A stretch of DNA of 12,859 nucleotides. It comes from Euperipatoides rowelli. Taxonomy: Eukaryota > Onychophora > Udeonychophora > Euonychophora > Peripatopsidae. The stretch lies in NCBI GenBank assembly GCA_003024985.2, contig PXIH01S0041850.1; one strand, given 5' to 3'. Under the pieces are notes generated by a model. That model had not been told where the DNA came from. It saw only the letters and a list, made by a program, of their open reading frames with translations, and made no database searches. A program made the translations under genes and the position numbers. Of this stretch, positions 1-8,269 are shown one piece after another (position 1 is the first letter of the stretch; each line of letters starts with the position of its first letter).

Positions 1-487
1 ACAAGTAAAAAAAAATTACAAGTAAAAAATTTATTTACAAACTATTAAAAAAACTATTTTAAAAATAAATGTAAAGTAAAATGAATTTATAATACACTAA
101 CACACAAAATCAACTAAATTAGTTATATTCAACCTCAATATTCTCACTATAACAAAACAAAATGATATTATATACAAAGAAATGATTTTAATCTTATTGT
201 CTTATGAGTAATATTTTTATAAAACACATTTTTCAAGAGGGTTAATGTAAGTTAACCCTCTTATGTTAACCCTCTTTAAAAATGTGTCTTATAGAAATAT
301 TACTCATATATTTGTTTAAAATGTCATTTTGTTTTGTTAGAGTGAGAATATTGAGGATGAATATAACTTAGTTGATTCTGTGTGCTAGTGTACTATATAA
401 TCCTTTTACTTTGTGTTTAGTTTTAAAATAGTTTTTTGTAATAGTTTGTAAATATTTTTTTTACTTGTAACTTTTTTTTACTTGTAA
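1..487. repeat. Long imperfect palindrome (foldback-type inverted repeat)
   Basis: The left arm (1 to about 250) matches the reverse complement of the right arm (about 262 to 487) with scattered mismatches and small indels. Position 1 pairs near 487 and the centre of symmetry is close to 255. Near the centre the motif GAGGGTTAA (237-245) pairs with TTAACCCTC at 266-274. A second TTAACCCTC lies at 252-260, so the hairpin tip can pair in two registers. Farther out, ATGAGTAATATTT at 204-216 pairs with its complement ending near 307. At the outer edge, ACAAGTAAAA-type repeats on the left mirror TTTTACTTGT repeats on the right. The left arm is cut by the window edge, so the full length and any target-site duplication are unknown. 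It could be a foldback or hairpin MITE, or two terminal inverted repeats lying head to head. I cannot decide which. Confidence 0.85.
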
Positions 488-735
488 CTTTTTTACTTAT
501 ACTTTTTTAGTTGTACTTTATTTTACTTGTACTTTTTTTACTTGCACATTTTATTTGTACTTTTTTCACTTGTAATTCTTTTACTTGTACTTTTTTTACT
601 TGTACTTATTTTTACTTGTCCTTTTTTACTTGTATTTTTTTATTTTTTATTTTAACATTTTATTTGTACTTCTTTTTATATGTACTTCTTTTTACTTATA
701 CTTTTCTTCATTTGTATTTTTTTAACTTGTATTTT
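454..735 (+). repeat. T-rich degenerate tandem array, TTTTTTACTTGTAC-like unit
   Basis: About 17 diverged copies of a unit near 13-17 bp, with core TTACTTGTA followed by a T run, lie in one block. Examples sit near 463, 480, 524, 584, 600, 615, 628 and 724. The first two copies belong to the right arm of the palindrome, and mirror copies appear at 1-30. The array therefore seems to have been part of, or grown from, the end of the palindromic element. An open reading frame crosses it, but its product would be pure Phe/Leu/Tyr/Thr low complexity and is not credible as a gene. After the array, 746-979 is AT-rich with a short GTTGTT/AACAAC palindrome near 789-801 and nothing else recognisable. 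Confidence 0.85.
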
Positions 736-927
736 TTTTAAAAAAATTGGGTTTGGTTTTATGAATGTAAGTAAAAAAATTCTGAAAGTTGTTTAACAAC
801 TAAAATTATTTTAATTGTGTAAATTTTTTTAACTGTGTATGAATATCATTTTTTATGGAGGCTAAATATTTTAACTATAAAATGTATTCAAGATAAAAGA
901 CAACTAATTAAATATAAAACAAATTTT

Positions 928-933
928 TTTATT
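928..933 (-). promoter_or_regulatory. Poly(A) signal AATAAA for the polymerase remnant
   Basis: Read on the minus strand, AATAAA lies about 47 bases after the terminal TGA (980-982) of the family B polymerase remnant. Spacing and orientation fit a eukaryotic 3' end. In such AT-rich DNA the hexamer also occurs by chance, so only the position gives it weight. Confidence 0.4.
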
Positions 934-1992
934 GAAGTTCTATAATAATTAAATAAATACATGTAAAACTCTTCTTGATTCATCCTGTAGTTTTGTTGTG
1001 TCCATATGCATAACTGAGACACCCATTGTTAAAGATATATTGCTTATCATCATATGGAGTTAGACTTGTTTTGTTTACAATTTCCATTATGCAGTTGGTG
1101 TTGGTTTTGCCTGATAAATGTCATGTGTGTCTTATAATGTACTTTATGAAATAAACACTTTTTATAATCTTGATGCCTTAATATTTTTTTCACTGCATAT
1201 TTAGAAATTCCTTTTGCTGTTTTCTTCTCCATGTTGTCTGTTACAAAACAGTACACTTTGGCTTGAAGTCTCACAAAATCTTTAATAATAGTTGAATTCA
1301 TTTCATCTTTAAATTTACCTATAACATTTTTTATTGACTTCCGAGTAGAGGGGATGTACTTTTGAATAGTTGGAAGTATCAAACAACTCTGGATTTTCAG
1401 ACATGTCTTCATAAAAATCATTTGTTTGAATTTCATAAGCTAAAGAATCCCTATCTGTGAATAGGAGTTTATCTTGGTCTCCATACTTAGGTTTAACTTA
1501 CTCATAATGGATGTTGTAAATTAAAGTCTTTGTCAACTCTAGAATAGTAAACCCGACATAAATAGGATGATTCAACTTTAAAAAGACTTTCTTCATATTA
1601 ACAGCTACTAGGTCTTCACTAAATATTTGAAAAGTTTTAAAAGATGGAGAAGCAATGAGTTTATATAGCTTTTTAGTACCTGAGATGAGTTTAATGTTAA
1701 TTCTGTTCTCAAATTCCCCATTGGTTTACCAAAAACTACATATGTAAGTTTTTGAAATATAAAAGTCCTNTTCGGGTAAATTATTGAGAAGCTTTTCTAG
1801 TGAGGTGTTTATGAATTGGAAGGGTCGATAAAATTTAGACTACCCATTGAGAATGAAATATATTTTTCCATCTTGTTGGGAATCACTGTGTTTTTTTTTT
1901 AATTTTCCAATTCCTTGTATGATGAAATGGCTATCAAATCCTTTCAAGTTGTGAATAACTATTGGAACTTTATTGGTATAACATAAACTTCT

Positions 1993-2088
1993 GTTGCATG
2001 TTTTATGTGCTGCACCTTGGAACTGACCATCTGTGTGATCATGATCCTGAAATTTATCGTCTAGCAATGGCTTTTCACAAATGTGACA
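1993..2088 (-). other. HNH / endonuclease VII-like Cys-His cluster inside the polymerase
   Basis: The residues CHIC, then DHDHTDG, then GAAH and TCN, lie in one frame between Exo I and Exo II. This spacing of CxxC, DHxH, GAAH and CN matches the recombination endonuclease VII / HNH zinc fold that is characteristically inserted in this polymerase group. All four zinc-ligand Cys/His positions and the DHDH pair are still present, although the surrounding gene is broken. Whether the fold ever cut DNA or only bound zinc cannot be told from sequence. Confidence 0.75.
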
Positions 2089-3299
2089 ATGTAAAGCCGT
2101 ATTATATTTTTCTTCATCTTGTGTAGTAAACTTCATAGGTATATTTATTTTTCTCACTAGGATAATTTTTTCTTCTTCTAAAAAACCAAGTAAAAAATTA
2201 TGAACAACAACCAGGCCTCTATATACTACAGGTTTCTGACTTTTTCCATCCAGTCCGACTATAATATAACAAAATCCTGAAGGTTCATGTCATAAAGGGT
2301 GTTTTCATACTAGGTTGGCATGTACTGATTTTAACATTGAACATTTCAAAATCCGCATATATAACCTTTGGAACTTTAAGCTTAAAATGATAGTTTGTAA
2401 ATTTCATCCATTTATCTTCTTCCTTGGGTAGGGTAAGTTTTTGTGGTCCGTGTTCTTGACATATTTTAACATGTTCTTCAAAGTTTTTTTTCCATGTAAA
2501 GTCGATGTAACAATATACACAGTAGTATGCTTCTCCATTAAGTTTTGTAAGGGAGCTTAAAGGTCTGCTAAGAGATTTAATGTAAAAGTAATGATTTTTT
2601 TCTCCTTTTGATATTATTAATAAATCTACATTCTTATCACATTTTAGTTTGGTAATATGAAGTGGGGATATTTGTTTTTAATATCCATATACATTAATCA
2701 ATATGTTAATCATTTTTTCAAATTTTGATACTTGAGATAAAGAAAAAGGAAAATCAAGTTCTTTTATATTGAACTCATTTTTAAATTCTTCATATTTGGA
2801 CACATGTTGAGCGTGTTGTGCTTGTGGATGTAGAGCTGCAAGTATCGACCATAGCAAACATTTTTTATCTCGGTTCTTTACATTTAAAACTCAATAATAC
2901 TTTTTTAGGTAATTTTATATAACTTGTTGCATCTAAAGGCCTATATTTTGCAATTTTAATTTCAAGAAATAGAACTACTTCTAAATGCCAGTCACTTCCA
3001 TTTTTCTGGAACTCTTCAAATGATTTTAATATTTTCATATACACTTCTTGTGTGTTTTCAGTAAAAGCTTCATTTTGTATAGTAACACTGCAGTTGCTTA
3101 GGAAGTATGGTGTGATAGTTTCAATTTCCTCCTTTTGAATATTTTTTGAAAACTGTAGACATCTGTTGAGGTACCATTTAATATTTTGCTTGGAAGAAAG
3201 ATCCAAGTTTATAATTTTAGAATAATATTTTAAAAACTTGTTTAAGTCTTTCATGTTTGCTTCTTCAGCTTCAATTTTGTAGCTTGCTAGATTTTTTTC

Positions 3300-3773
3300 A
3301 TCACTTCTGAAAATTTACATGGGTTACAAGAAGTCTTCTCATTGACTTCTATACATATATGTTTTGTTTCTTCTTCATAAGGTGAACCCTTCCTTTTGTG
3401 CATATTTCTATTGGTATCTTCAACTTCTATTGATTGTGTAATATCTTTCTGTTTTTACAATCATTTCTAATCATATGATTCAAAAAGTTTGTTTTCCGTT
3501 TACATTTTTTACATTTGATGTTTTTTTCCTCTAACTTATGTAAAGTTTCATGTCATTTCAAATCTCTTTTTGTTGAAAAAAAACTTCTTGCAATATGAAC
3601 ATTTTCACCTTTGTAACATTTTGAACTGACTTATTATCATTTCTTACAAATGATTTCTCACAGTAGGTACACTTCAACTTTTTACTTTGGTGTGTTGTAC
3701 TCTTGATGTCTAATTAAATTTCTATGGTTTTAATATCTCCCACTACATATTTCATAAATAAACATTTTGACAT
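3300..3773 (-). other. N-terminal C2H2/C2HC zinc-finger array of the polymerase pseudogene
   Basis: From MSKC at 3773 the three minus-strand frames together show finger-like units: RNLIRHQEY (about 3695-3725), CTYCEKSFVRND (about 3640-3675), STKRDLK followed by HETLHK (about 3535-3575), and CKKCKRKTNFLNHM with a later C (about 3460-3510). A CNPC pair follows near 3325. Consecutive pieces sit in different frames and in-frame stops are common, so this is the most decayed part of the gene. Such fingers at the front of Polinton-type polymerases are known and probably bind nucleic acid or structure the N-terminus. No separate zinc-finger gene is needed to explain them. Confidence 0.65.
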
Positions 3774-3844
3774 TTTGTTGTTGAAAATGCTTGGAGAAAC
3801 TATTTTTTTTTTCAAGCAGGCTTAGATAGATGTTACTCCTTCAA

Positions 3845-3887
3845 GTCTCTGAGTAGAAATGAGTGTGAATTTTGCCTCACTTATATA
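3845..3887 (-). promoter_or_regulatory. Core promoter candidate: TATATAAG plus initiator-like site
   Basis: On the minus strand TATATAAG occupies 3880-3887, and CTCATTTC, which fits a loose initiator, follows about 25-30 bases downstream. The ATG of the polymerase remnant (3773) lies about 107 bases beyond the TATA box, giving a short 5' leader without a detectable intron. Placement is what an RNA polymerase II promoter of this gene would need. AT-rich DNA yields TATA-like words often, so confidence is moderate. Confidence 0.5.
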
Positions 3888-4011
3888 GGAGATCGCCTGG
3901 TCCCCATAGCAATCTACTGATTAGTCAATTAGAATGTAACTATATCTAGTTGAATTATACAGTCCTGGATTTATATGCTTTGAAATATATATATTTTTTA
4001 TCTGGCTTGTA

Positions 4012-4089
4012 GTCAAGAGATAATACACAACTTGATTTTTTTATGATGTACTCAAGAGATTAACATAAAACTGTGAATTTCTATGATGA
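4012..4089. repeat. Two adjacent diverged copies of a 39 bp unit
   Basis: The stretch starting GTCAAGAGATAA (4012) and ending in ATGATGTA resembles the next 39 bases, starting CTCAAGAGATTAA (4051) and ending in ATGATGAT. The match is imperfect and short. The surrounding interval 3900-4560 shows no gene, RNA or transposon that I recognise, only AT-rich sequence and a (GAT)5 run. Confidence 0.45.
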
Positions 4090-4440
4090 TGCCATAGCAT
4101 CATTTTATAGAACTCTTATCTCTTTTTTTGTTTGACTTCATATTAATAAGATGTATAGAATTATTTCCATGTTAAAATAATTAATATAGAAGGTATTATG
4201 TAAATTACCTCTGTTTAAGTTAGATTTTAAAACTATATTTGAAAGTGCCACCATTTTTAATTTTTGACTGGAAATGATTAGTTGGAGGTGATATATTGAC
4301 TAGAAGTCATGTGACCAAAGTCAATCTTCTTAGATTTTCTAAAGTTTTAATTTTTGAACAATATAATGTTTAAGTTTTTCATTATTGTTATTTACAGCGA
4401 TTGATTGGATATAGAATGCAATTAGATTATTTTTTTATTT

Positions 4441-4456
4441 TGATGATGATGATGAT
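4441..4456. repeat. (TGA)n microsatellite
   Basis: Five uninterrupted GAT triplets preceded by T lie in otherwise unremarkable AT-rich DNA. It is an ordinary simple repeat with no coding context. Confidence 0.9.
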
Positions 4457-4574
4457 CACTTCTATTTAGCCTCAGCTTACATTCAGGTATTAGAGGTTTC
4501 TCAAAATCAAAACAAAAAATGTCTAATGTTTTTGTAACTTGTTCTGCCTATACAATTATAGCACTTCTTGTCAG

Positions 4575-5620
4575 TCATCTTGTAAATTGTATGTAGATTT
4601 TATCATAGTAAAAGTATGTATGTAGATTTTAAAGCAGCCTATATACAGTAGATTTATTATTTAATGATCAATATTTTATTATTTAATGATAAAGTTTTGA
4701 TTCTTTAAACGTATATACGGTAGAATTTATTATTTAATGGTAGCGATATTAAAATTCTTTAGTCTAATATTAAAAATTATGTACGGTATAATTTAGATGC
4801 ATGCAGAATTTGTATAATAATATGTTTAATTATAGCGATCAATTTTTTTTTAATTAAGTGCCCCCGGTACTAATGTACTAAGTATGGTGAAAGGCTATAG
4901 CACGGTAAAAGATTAGTATTGTCTGGTACTGTAGTAAGAGTAGGCTATACAATCATTAAACATTTATCCAAGCTAAACTTGTATGAATTTTGAGTGATTG
5001 GGCTTTTTTTTTTCTACTTTAGTTCTTATCTAGCCAGTCATTAAAAGATTAAACATCTGGGGTCCCTTTTACAAAAGATGTCTTTTTTGCAAAATAAAAA
5101 TGATTGCTGTGCTGTAGATCAAACTTTTCATTTAAGTAAAATTTGGCTATGTATTGTAGATTTCATTATAGTAAAAATATATACTGTAGATTTTTTTTTA
5201 TTCCACTTCATCAATGTTTTTATTATTATTTAATGGTAGAGTTTATTTTTTAAAGTAGATGAGAAAACTATTTTAATTTATCGATGTCAAAATTCTTTAG
5301 TATTAAAAAAATAATGTACGGTATACTTTAAATGTATGTCATGTTTGTATGCTATTACAAATTTATGATGATAATCAGACTTCTCCATGATGTAGCCTAC
5401 GATAAAGATTATTATAGTATGGTAAAGATTATAGCATGACAAAGATGATAATACTTTAGTACTAGTAGTAGTAGTAGTAGCATTAGTATAGGTCTACAAT
5501 CATTACACATTTCCCTAAGCAAATCTTGACTACTGGTGCTAGAGATTTTCTTTACTACTCAAGTTGCTATGCTTAGAAATTTCTAGTGCACTGTTAAAAG
5601 CTCAATTACATCCAGGGTCT
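4575..5620. repeat. Degenerate tandem duplication, unit about 540 bp
   Basis: Two consecutive blocks (about 4575-5060 and 5140-5620) share ordered islands of identity. These are TGTAGAT with TAGTAAAA (4592 and 5155), AATTCTTTAG (4753 and 5291), GTACGGTATA (4781 and 5316), ACAATCATTA (4949 and 5496) and TTAAAAG followed by a GGGTC/GGGTCC block (5041 and 5594). Offsets run from 535 to 563, consistent with indels. Inside block 1 a smaller duplication repeats TATATAC(A/G)GTAGA plus TTTATTATTTAATG near 4640 and 4711. Neither block codes for anything visible. It may be two copies of an unknown non-autonomous repeat or an old segmental tandem duplication. Confidence 0.65.
5463..5480. repeat. (TAG)6 microsatellite
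   Basis: Six uninterrupted TAG triplets occur within the second block of the 540 bp duplication. The corresponding place in the first block (around 4925-4945) has only scattered GTAGTAAGAGTAGG, so the run expanded after the duplication or decayed in copy 1. Confidence 0.9.
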
Positions 5621-6159
5621 TTGTACATTGGAGTTTTGAAAATAATTAAAAATACATTGTGGTTGATATGAAGTCAATATATCTTTAGTGACTATGAAAA
5701 TTTAAATTGAACATGAACAAGACATGTCTCAACATTCTAGCTTAAATAGATCCTTGGAAATTTACGTTTTCGTTCCATTGTAACAATTAGAGTTAGATAC
5801 GGCACTGTCTTCAAACGATCTATATTAATATTCAATAATTCATATTGGAACAAAATAGAAATACTAACACTGTAAGTAACTTATATTCTGATTTAAAAAA
5901 AAATTAAACATGATGTACAAATTATCAGGATTTCAATAATCTACTCCGTGTTCAGATTGGGACCCCCTTCTCCCTTCCTCAAAAAATGAGCTATTTTTAG
6001 TTTTATGTGTTTAAAATCAAAATGGGTGGTGCTACTAACTTGAAATTTTTACTGGAGGTGTATTAAAGGTCTCGGATGTGATGCATGATGTCAGAGCCAT
6101 GAGATTGGTGGGCCCAACCCTTACCCTCTACCATTTTCTCATTTTTTTTTTAATTTTTT

Positions 6160-6640
6160 AAAAAATATTGATTAATGGTAGATATTGATTATCGAGAGAT
6201 ATTGATAATCGATAGTATTGATTAATCCATATCCCATCATGCACCTTGAAATATTCTATCCCAGCATGCATCATCATGTGATGTCATAGGCCATGTAGCA
6301 GTATAAAACACCCTATAACTTTACCCTACATGATATTGATACATATCAATATCTATTGATATATCTATATATATATCGATGATAGATCGATTAACTGATT
6401 GATATTCTATCTCAGCATGCATCATCATGTGATGTCATAGGCCCATATATAAGCATAAAACACCCTATACCTTTAGCATACAGGATATCAATATATATCA
6501 ATATATCAATATATCAATACTATCGATACTCAATTTATTATCGATACCATATCTCATCATGCATCATAATACTACCCAGAATGCATCATAATATGATGTC
6601 ATAGGCCTATAGATGCCCATATATGGGCACAGAAAGGCAG
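6160..6640. repeat. Tandem repeat family of 151-164 bp with ATGATGTCATAGG core
   Basis: A conserved block resembling GCATGCATCATCATGTGATG followed by TCATAGG occurs at 6264-6290, 6415-6441 and, more diverged, 6579-6605, giving periods of 151 and 164 bp. The first two copies continue into ATAAAACACCCTATA (6303 and 6456 regions) and then into AT-rich runs rich in ATATCAATAT and ATCGAT words. A looser relative (GATGCATGATGTCAGAG) sits near 6079-6095. A perfect 14 bp palindrome, GCCCATATATGGGC, lies at 6615-6628. No reading frame spans the units. It could be a small satellite or the interior of a non-autonomous transposon. The preceding interval 5640-6160 shows no gene. Confidence 0.7.
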
Positions 6641-6680
6641 CCATCTTGGAGTTTCAAACTCAAAATTTTGGCCACATCTT

Positions 6681-6770
6681 GAAAACACCCGGATTGGGCC
6701 AGAAACGACATTTTTTATCTACTAGGAAAACACCCGGATGAAATTTTAGTTCTCCTTTTCTATCTACTAG
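6681..6770. repeat. Tandem pair of 45 bp units
   Basis: Unit 1 (6681-6725) and unit 2 (6726-6770) both start with GAAAACACCCGGAT and both end with TATCTACTAG, while their middles differ. Conserved ends with a divergent centre suggest either an old duplication or two related short modules. The pair directly follows the 151 bp repeat family and may be the edge of the same repeat. The next stretch, 6780-7130, is AT-rich and contains nothing I can identify. Confidence 0.75.
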
Positions 6771-7225
6771 TAAGCTATATACTGATATACAGTATACTGT
6801 ATAATAGAATGTGTTGCTAATTCATTTATAGAAACAGATTATTGAATTTAGCTATATAGCCTAAAAATAATATAATATATTTTATTTAAAGATTATACAG
6901 CATATGCTTAATTATATTAAATTTGATATTTTAAAAAATATTGCTAACAATNGTTGATTTTTACTCTGAAAAATAAATAAGGATTAATGTATTGTTAATC
7001 TTTACCTACATCATCCACTCTTATGGTGATCAATAAATAAATCTAAATGTTTTTAACCTCCTTACTAATTTGACTTAAAATTTTATGTTGGGGAGAGATT
7101 GTGATTTGAGGGATTAAATTCCTTGACCCGCTGTTATGAATATACTGTATGTTTAAAAGATAGACTGGATTCTATNTCAAAATATGTNTATATATTCAGA
7201 TTCTTAAGTGTGCTCACTAGATGCT

Positions 7226-7227
<2 letters not shown>

Positions 7228-7260
<33 letters not shown>
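7228..7260. repeat. (ATT)11 microsatellite
   Basis: Eleven perfect ATT triplets are followed directly by AAAA. It is probably polymorphic. Nearby N bases at 7176 and 7188 indicate sequence uncertainty. The rest of 7130-7920 shows no gene. Confidence 0.95.
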
Positions 7261-7923
7261 TTAAAAATCTACTGTTATGTTTATTGCTAACTTCACTTTT
7301 TTTTTTAAAAGTATAATCTTTGAGCTACTGCTATCACTATATTATTTATTGATCGATTTCAATAAAAAGCCATCCAATGAACTTGGTTTCTCAATCTATG
7401 CACAGTTAAATATCAACTAGACTCTGGTACTCTTGACAGCGGAAATTCTGTCTTGATTGGCAAAAATACAGTACAGTTGATGATAAAGACGTTCATCACA
7501 TCATGTGTTAGAGTTGTGAATAGTAAACTCACTCAAGTGTGTACGTCACATTCAGATATCTTATTGTCTAAAAGTTCTCTTCATAATTAAAGATTAGAAA
7601 CAACGTAGATGATTCCATACTTCCACATAAAGTGCACAATTAAAACAATTTAAAGTTTATATGATTTCATATTGAAATATTTGAAACGGCATTTTAAAAC
7701 GTATAACTAAACATGGCACCTACTTAAACTATATAGAATGATCACTAAAAAATACACATAAAATCAACTAACTAGATCAACAAATTACAATTATAAATAT
7801 TAAAATATAAGTAGTATTAAATTAATCAAACAAAACATTAAGCATTTCAAAAGTCAAAGAAAGGGAGATGCAGTGACAGCTGCATGCGATCCCACCTACC
7901 TGTACCAAACTTTAAAATAGTGG

Positions 7924-8238
7924 TGTTACGAATGAGGAGTAAAAAGAAGGTGCAGGAGGTAATAGAGCAGACTACATGTCAATATGCAAAAACAGTTTAG
8001 TTATAATATTCATTTATTGGAGTAGCAGGATGTATTTGAGTGGAGGTAAAACATATTAAATAAATTTAAATATGATGTTTGAGATAAAGATTAGGATGGA
8101 ATTTAATAACTAAATTTATTCTATAGTGAATCAAGAATTGAGATATTATAATACACTATACTAAAATTAATGAAAATAAATCCAGGTTGATGATAATTAA
8201 GCTCAACTCCAAGATGAAAAAAACATATTATCATCACA
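7924..8238 (-). repeat. Candidate 3' LTR (boundary uncertain)
   Basis: The right edge is set by the polypurine tract. On the minus strand the LTR would open TGTGATGATAAT at 8238 and could end ATTCGTAACA at 7924, giving 315 bp with TG...CA ends. AATAAA hexamers read on the minus strand at 8115-8120 and 8013-8018, and TATAAT-like words lie near 8145, which suits an LTR. An alternative outer end at 7132 (ATTCATAACA on the minus strand) would give 1107 bp and matches the opening octamer better, 7 of 8 against 6 of 8. Without the 5' LTR to compare, the left boundary is a guess. Confidence 0.4.
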
Positions 8239-8249
8239 CTACCGCCCGG
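8239..8249 (-). other. Polypurine tract candidate (second-strand primer)
   Basis: The minus strand reads CCGGGCGGTAG immediately before TGTGATGA, about 20 bases after the last stop of the integrase region. A purine-rich run directly before a TG dinucleotide is where Ty3/gypsy elements prime plus-strand DNA. The tract is short and interrupted by pyrimidines, which may be decay. Confidence 0.5.
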
Positions 8250-8269
8250 ACAACATTCATACCACAACA

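Larger units (their letters stand above)
980..3773 (-). pseudogene. Polinton/Maverick-like family B DNA polymerase, broken and internally deleted
   Basis: Protein-primed family B polymerases copy linear element or viral DNA. From the ATG at 3773, the minus strand shows several Cys/His fingers, a long helical-looking spacer (2865-3254), a KCLLWSILAALHP segment near 2850, and another finger (CVYC with a distal H and C, near 2470-2520). Next come Exo I (YADFE, about 2345-2360), an HNH/endonuclease VII-like cluster (1993-2088), Exo II (HNLKGFD, about 1925-1945), a junction near 1745-1758, the end of motif B (VVFGKPMGNLR), motif C (TDRDS, 1444-1458) and the C-terminal block with PYDDKQYI and SYAYGHNK, ending at TGA 980-982. 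Breaks include frameshifts near 3290, 2870, 1715, 1330 and 1095, and stops at 2678-2680, 2285-2287 and 1498-1500. Exo III, motif A and the first half of motif B are missing. Architecture and motif order match Polinton-type polymerases; that family name is from knowledge, not a search. It cannot encode an active enzyme. Confidence 0.88.

Noticed and set aside
454-735. CRISPR-like array
   Set aside because: The units are only 13-17 bp, variable and T-rich with no spacers. This is a degenerate tandem repeat.
511-741. 76-codon open frame on the plus strand
   Set aside because: It translates the T-rich tandem array into Phe/Leu/Tyr/Thr low complexity. No start context, domain or homology-like pattern is visible.
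3300-3773. Separate host zinc-finger gene
   Set aside because: The fingers are continuous in order and orientation with the polymerase remnant, and N-terminal fingers are known for this polymerase group.
7080-7135. tRNA-derived SINE head
   Set aside because: The GGGGAGAG to GACCCG stretch has no convincing A box or B box and no A-rich tail.
3900-7920. Further Polinton genes (integrase, capsid, packaging ATPase, protease)
   Set aside because: I looked on both strands for conserved motifs and long frames and saw none. The interval is AT-rich repeats and microsatellites.
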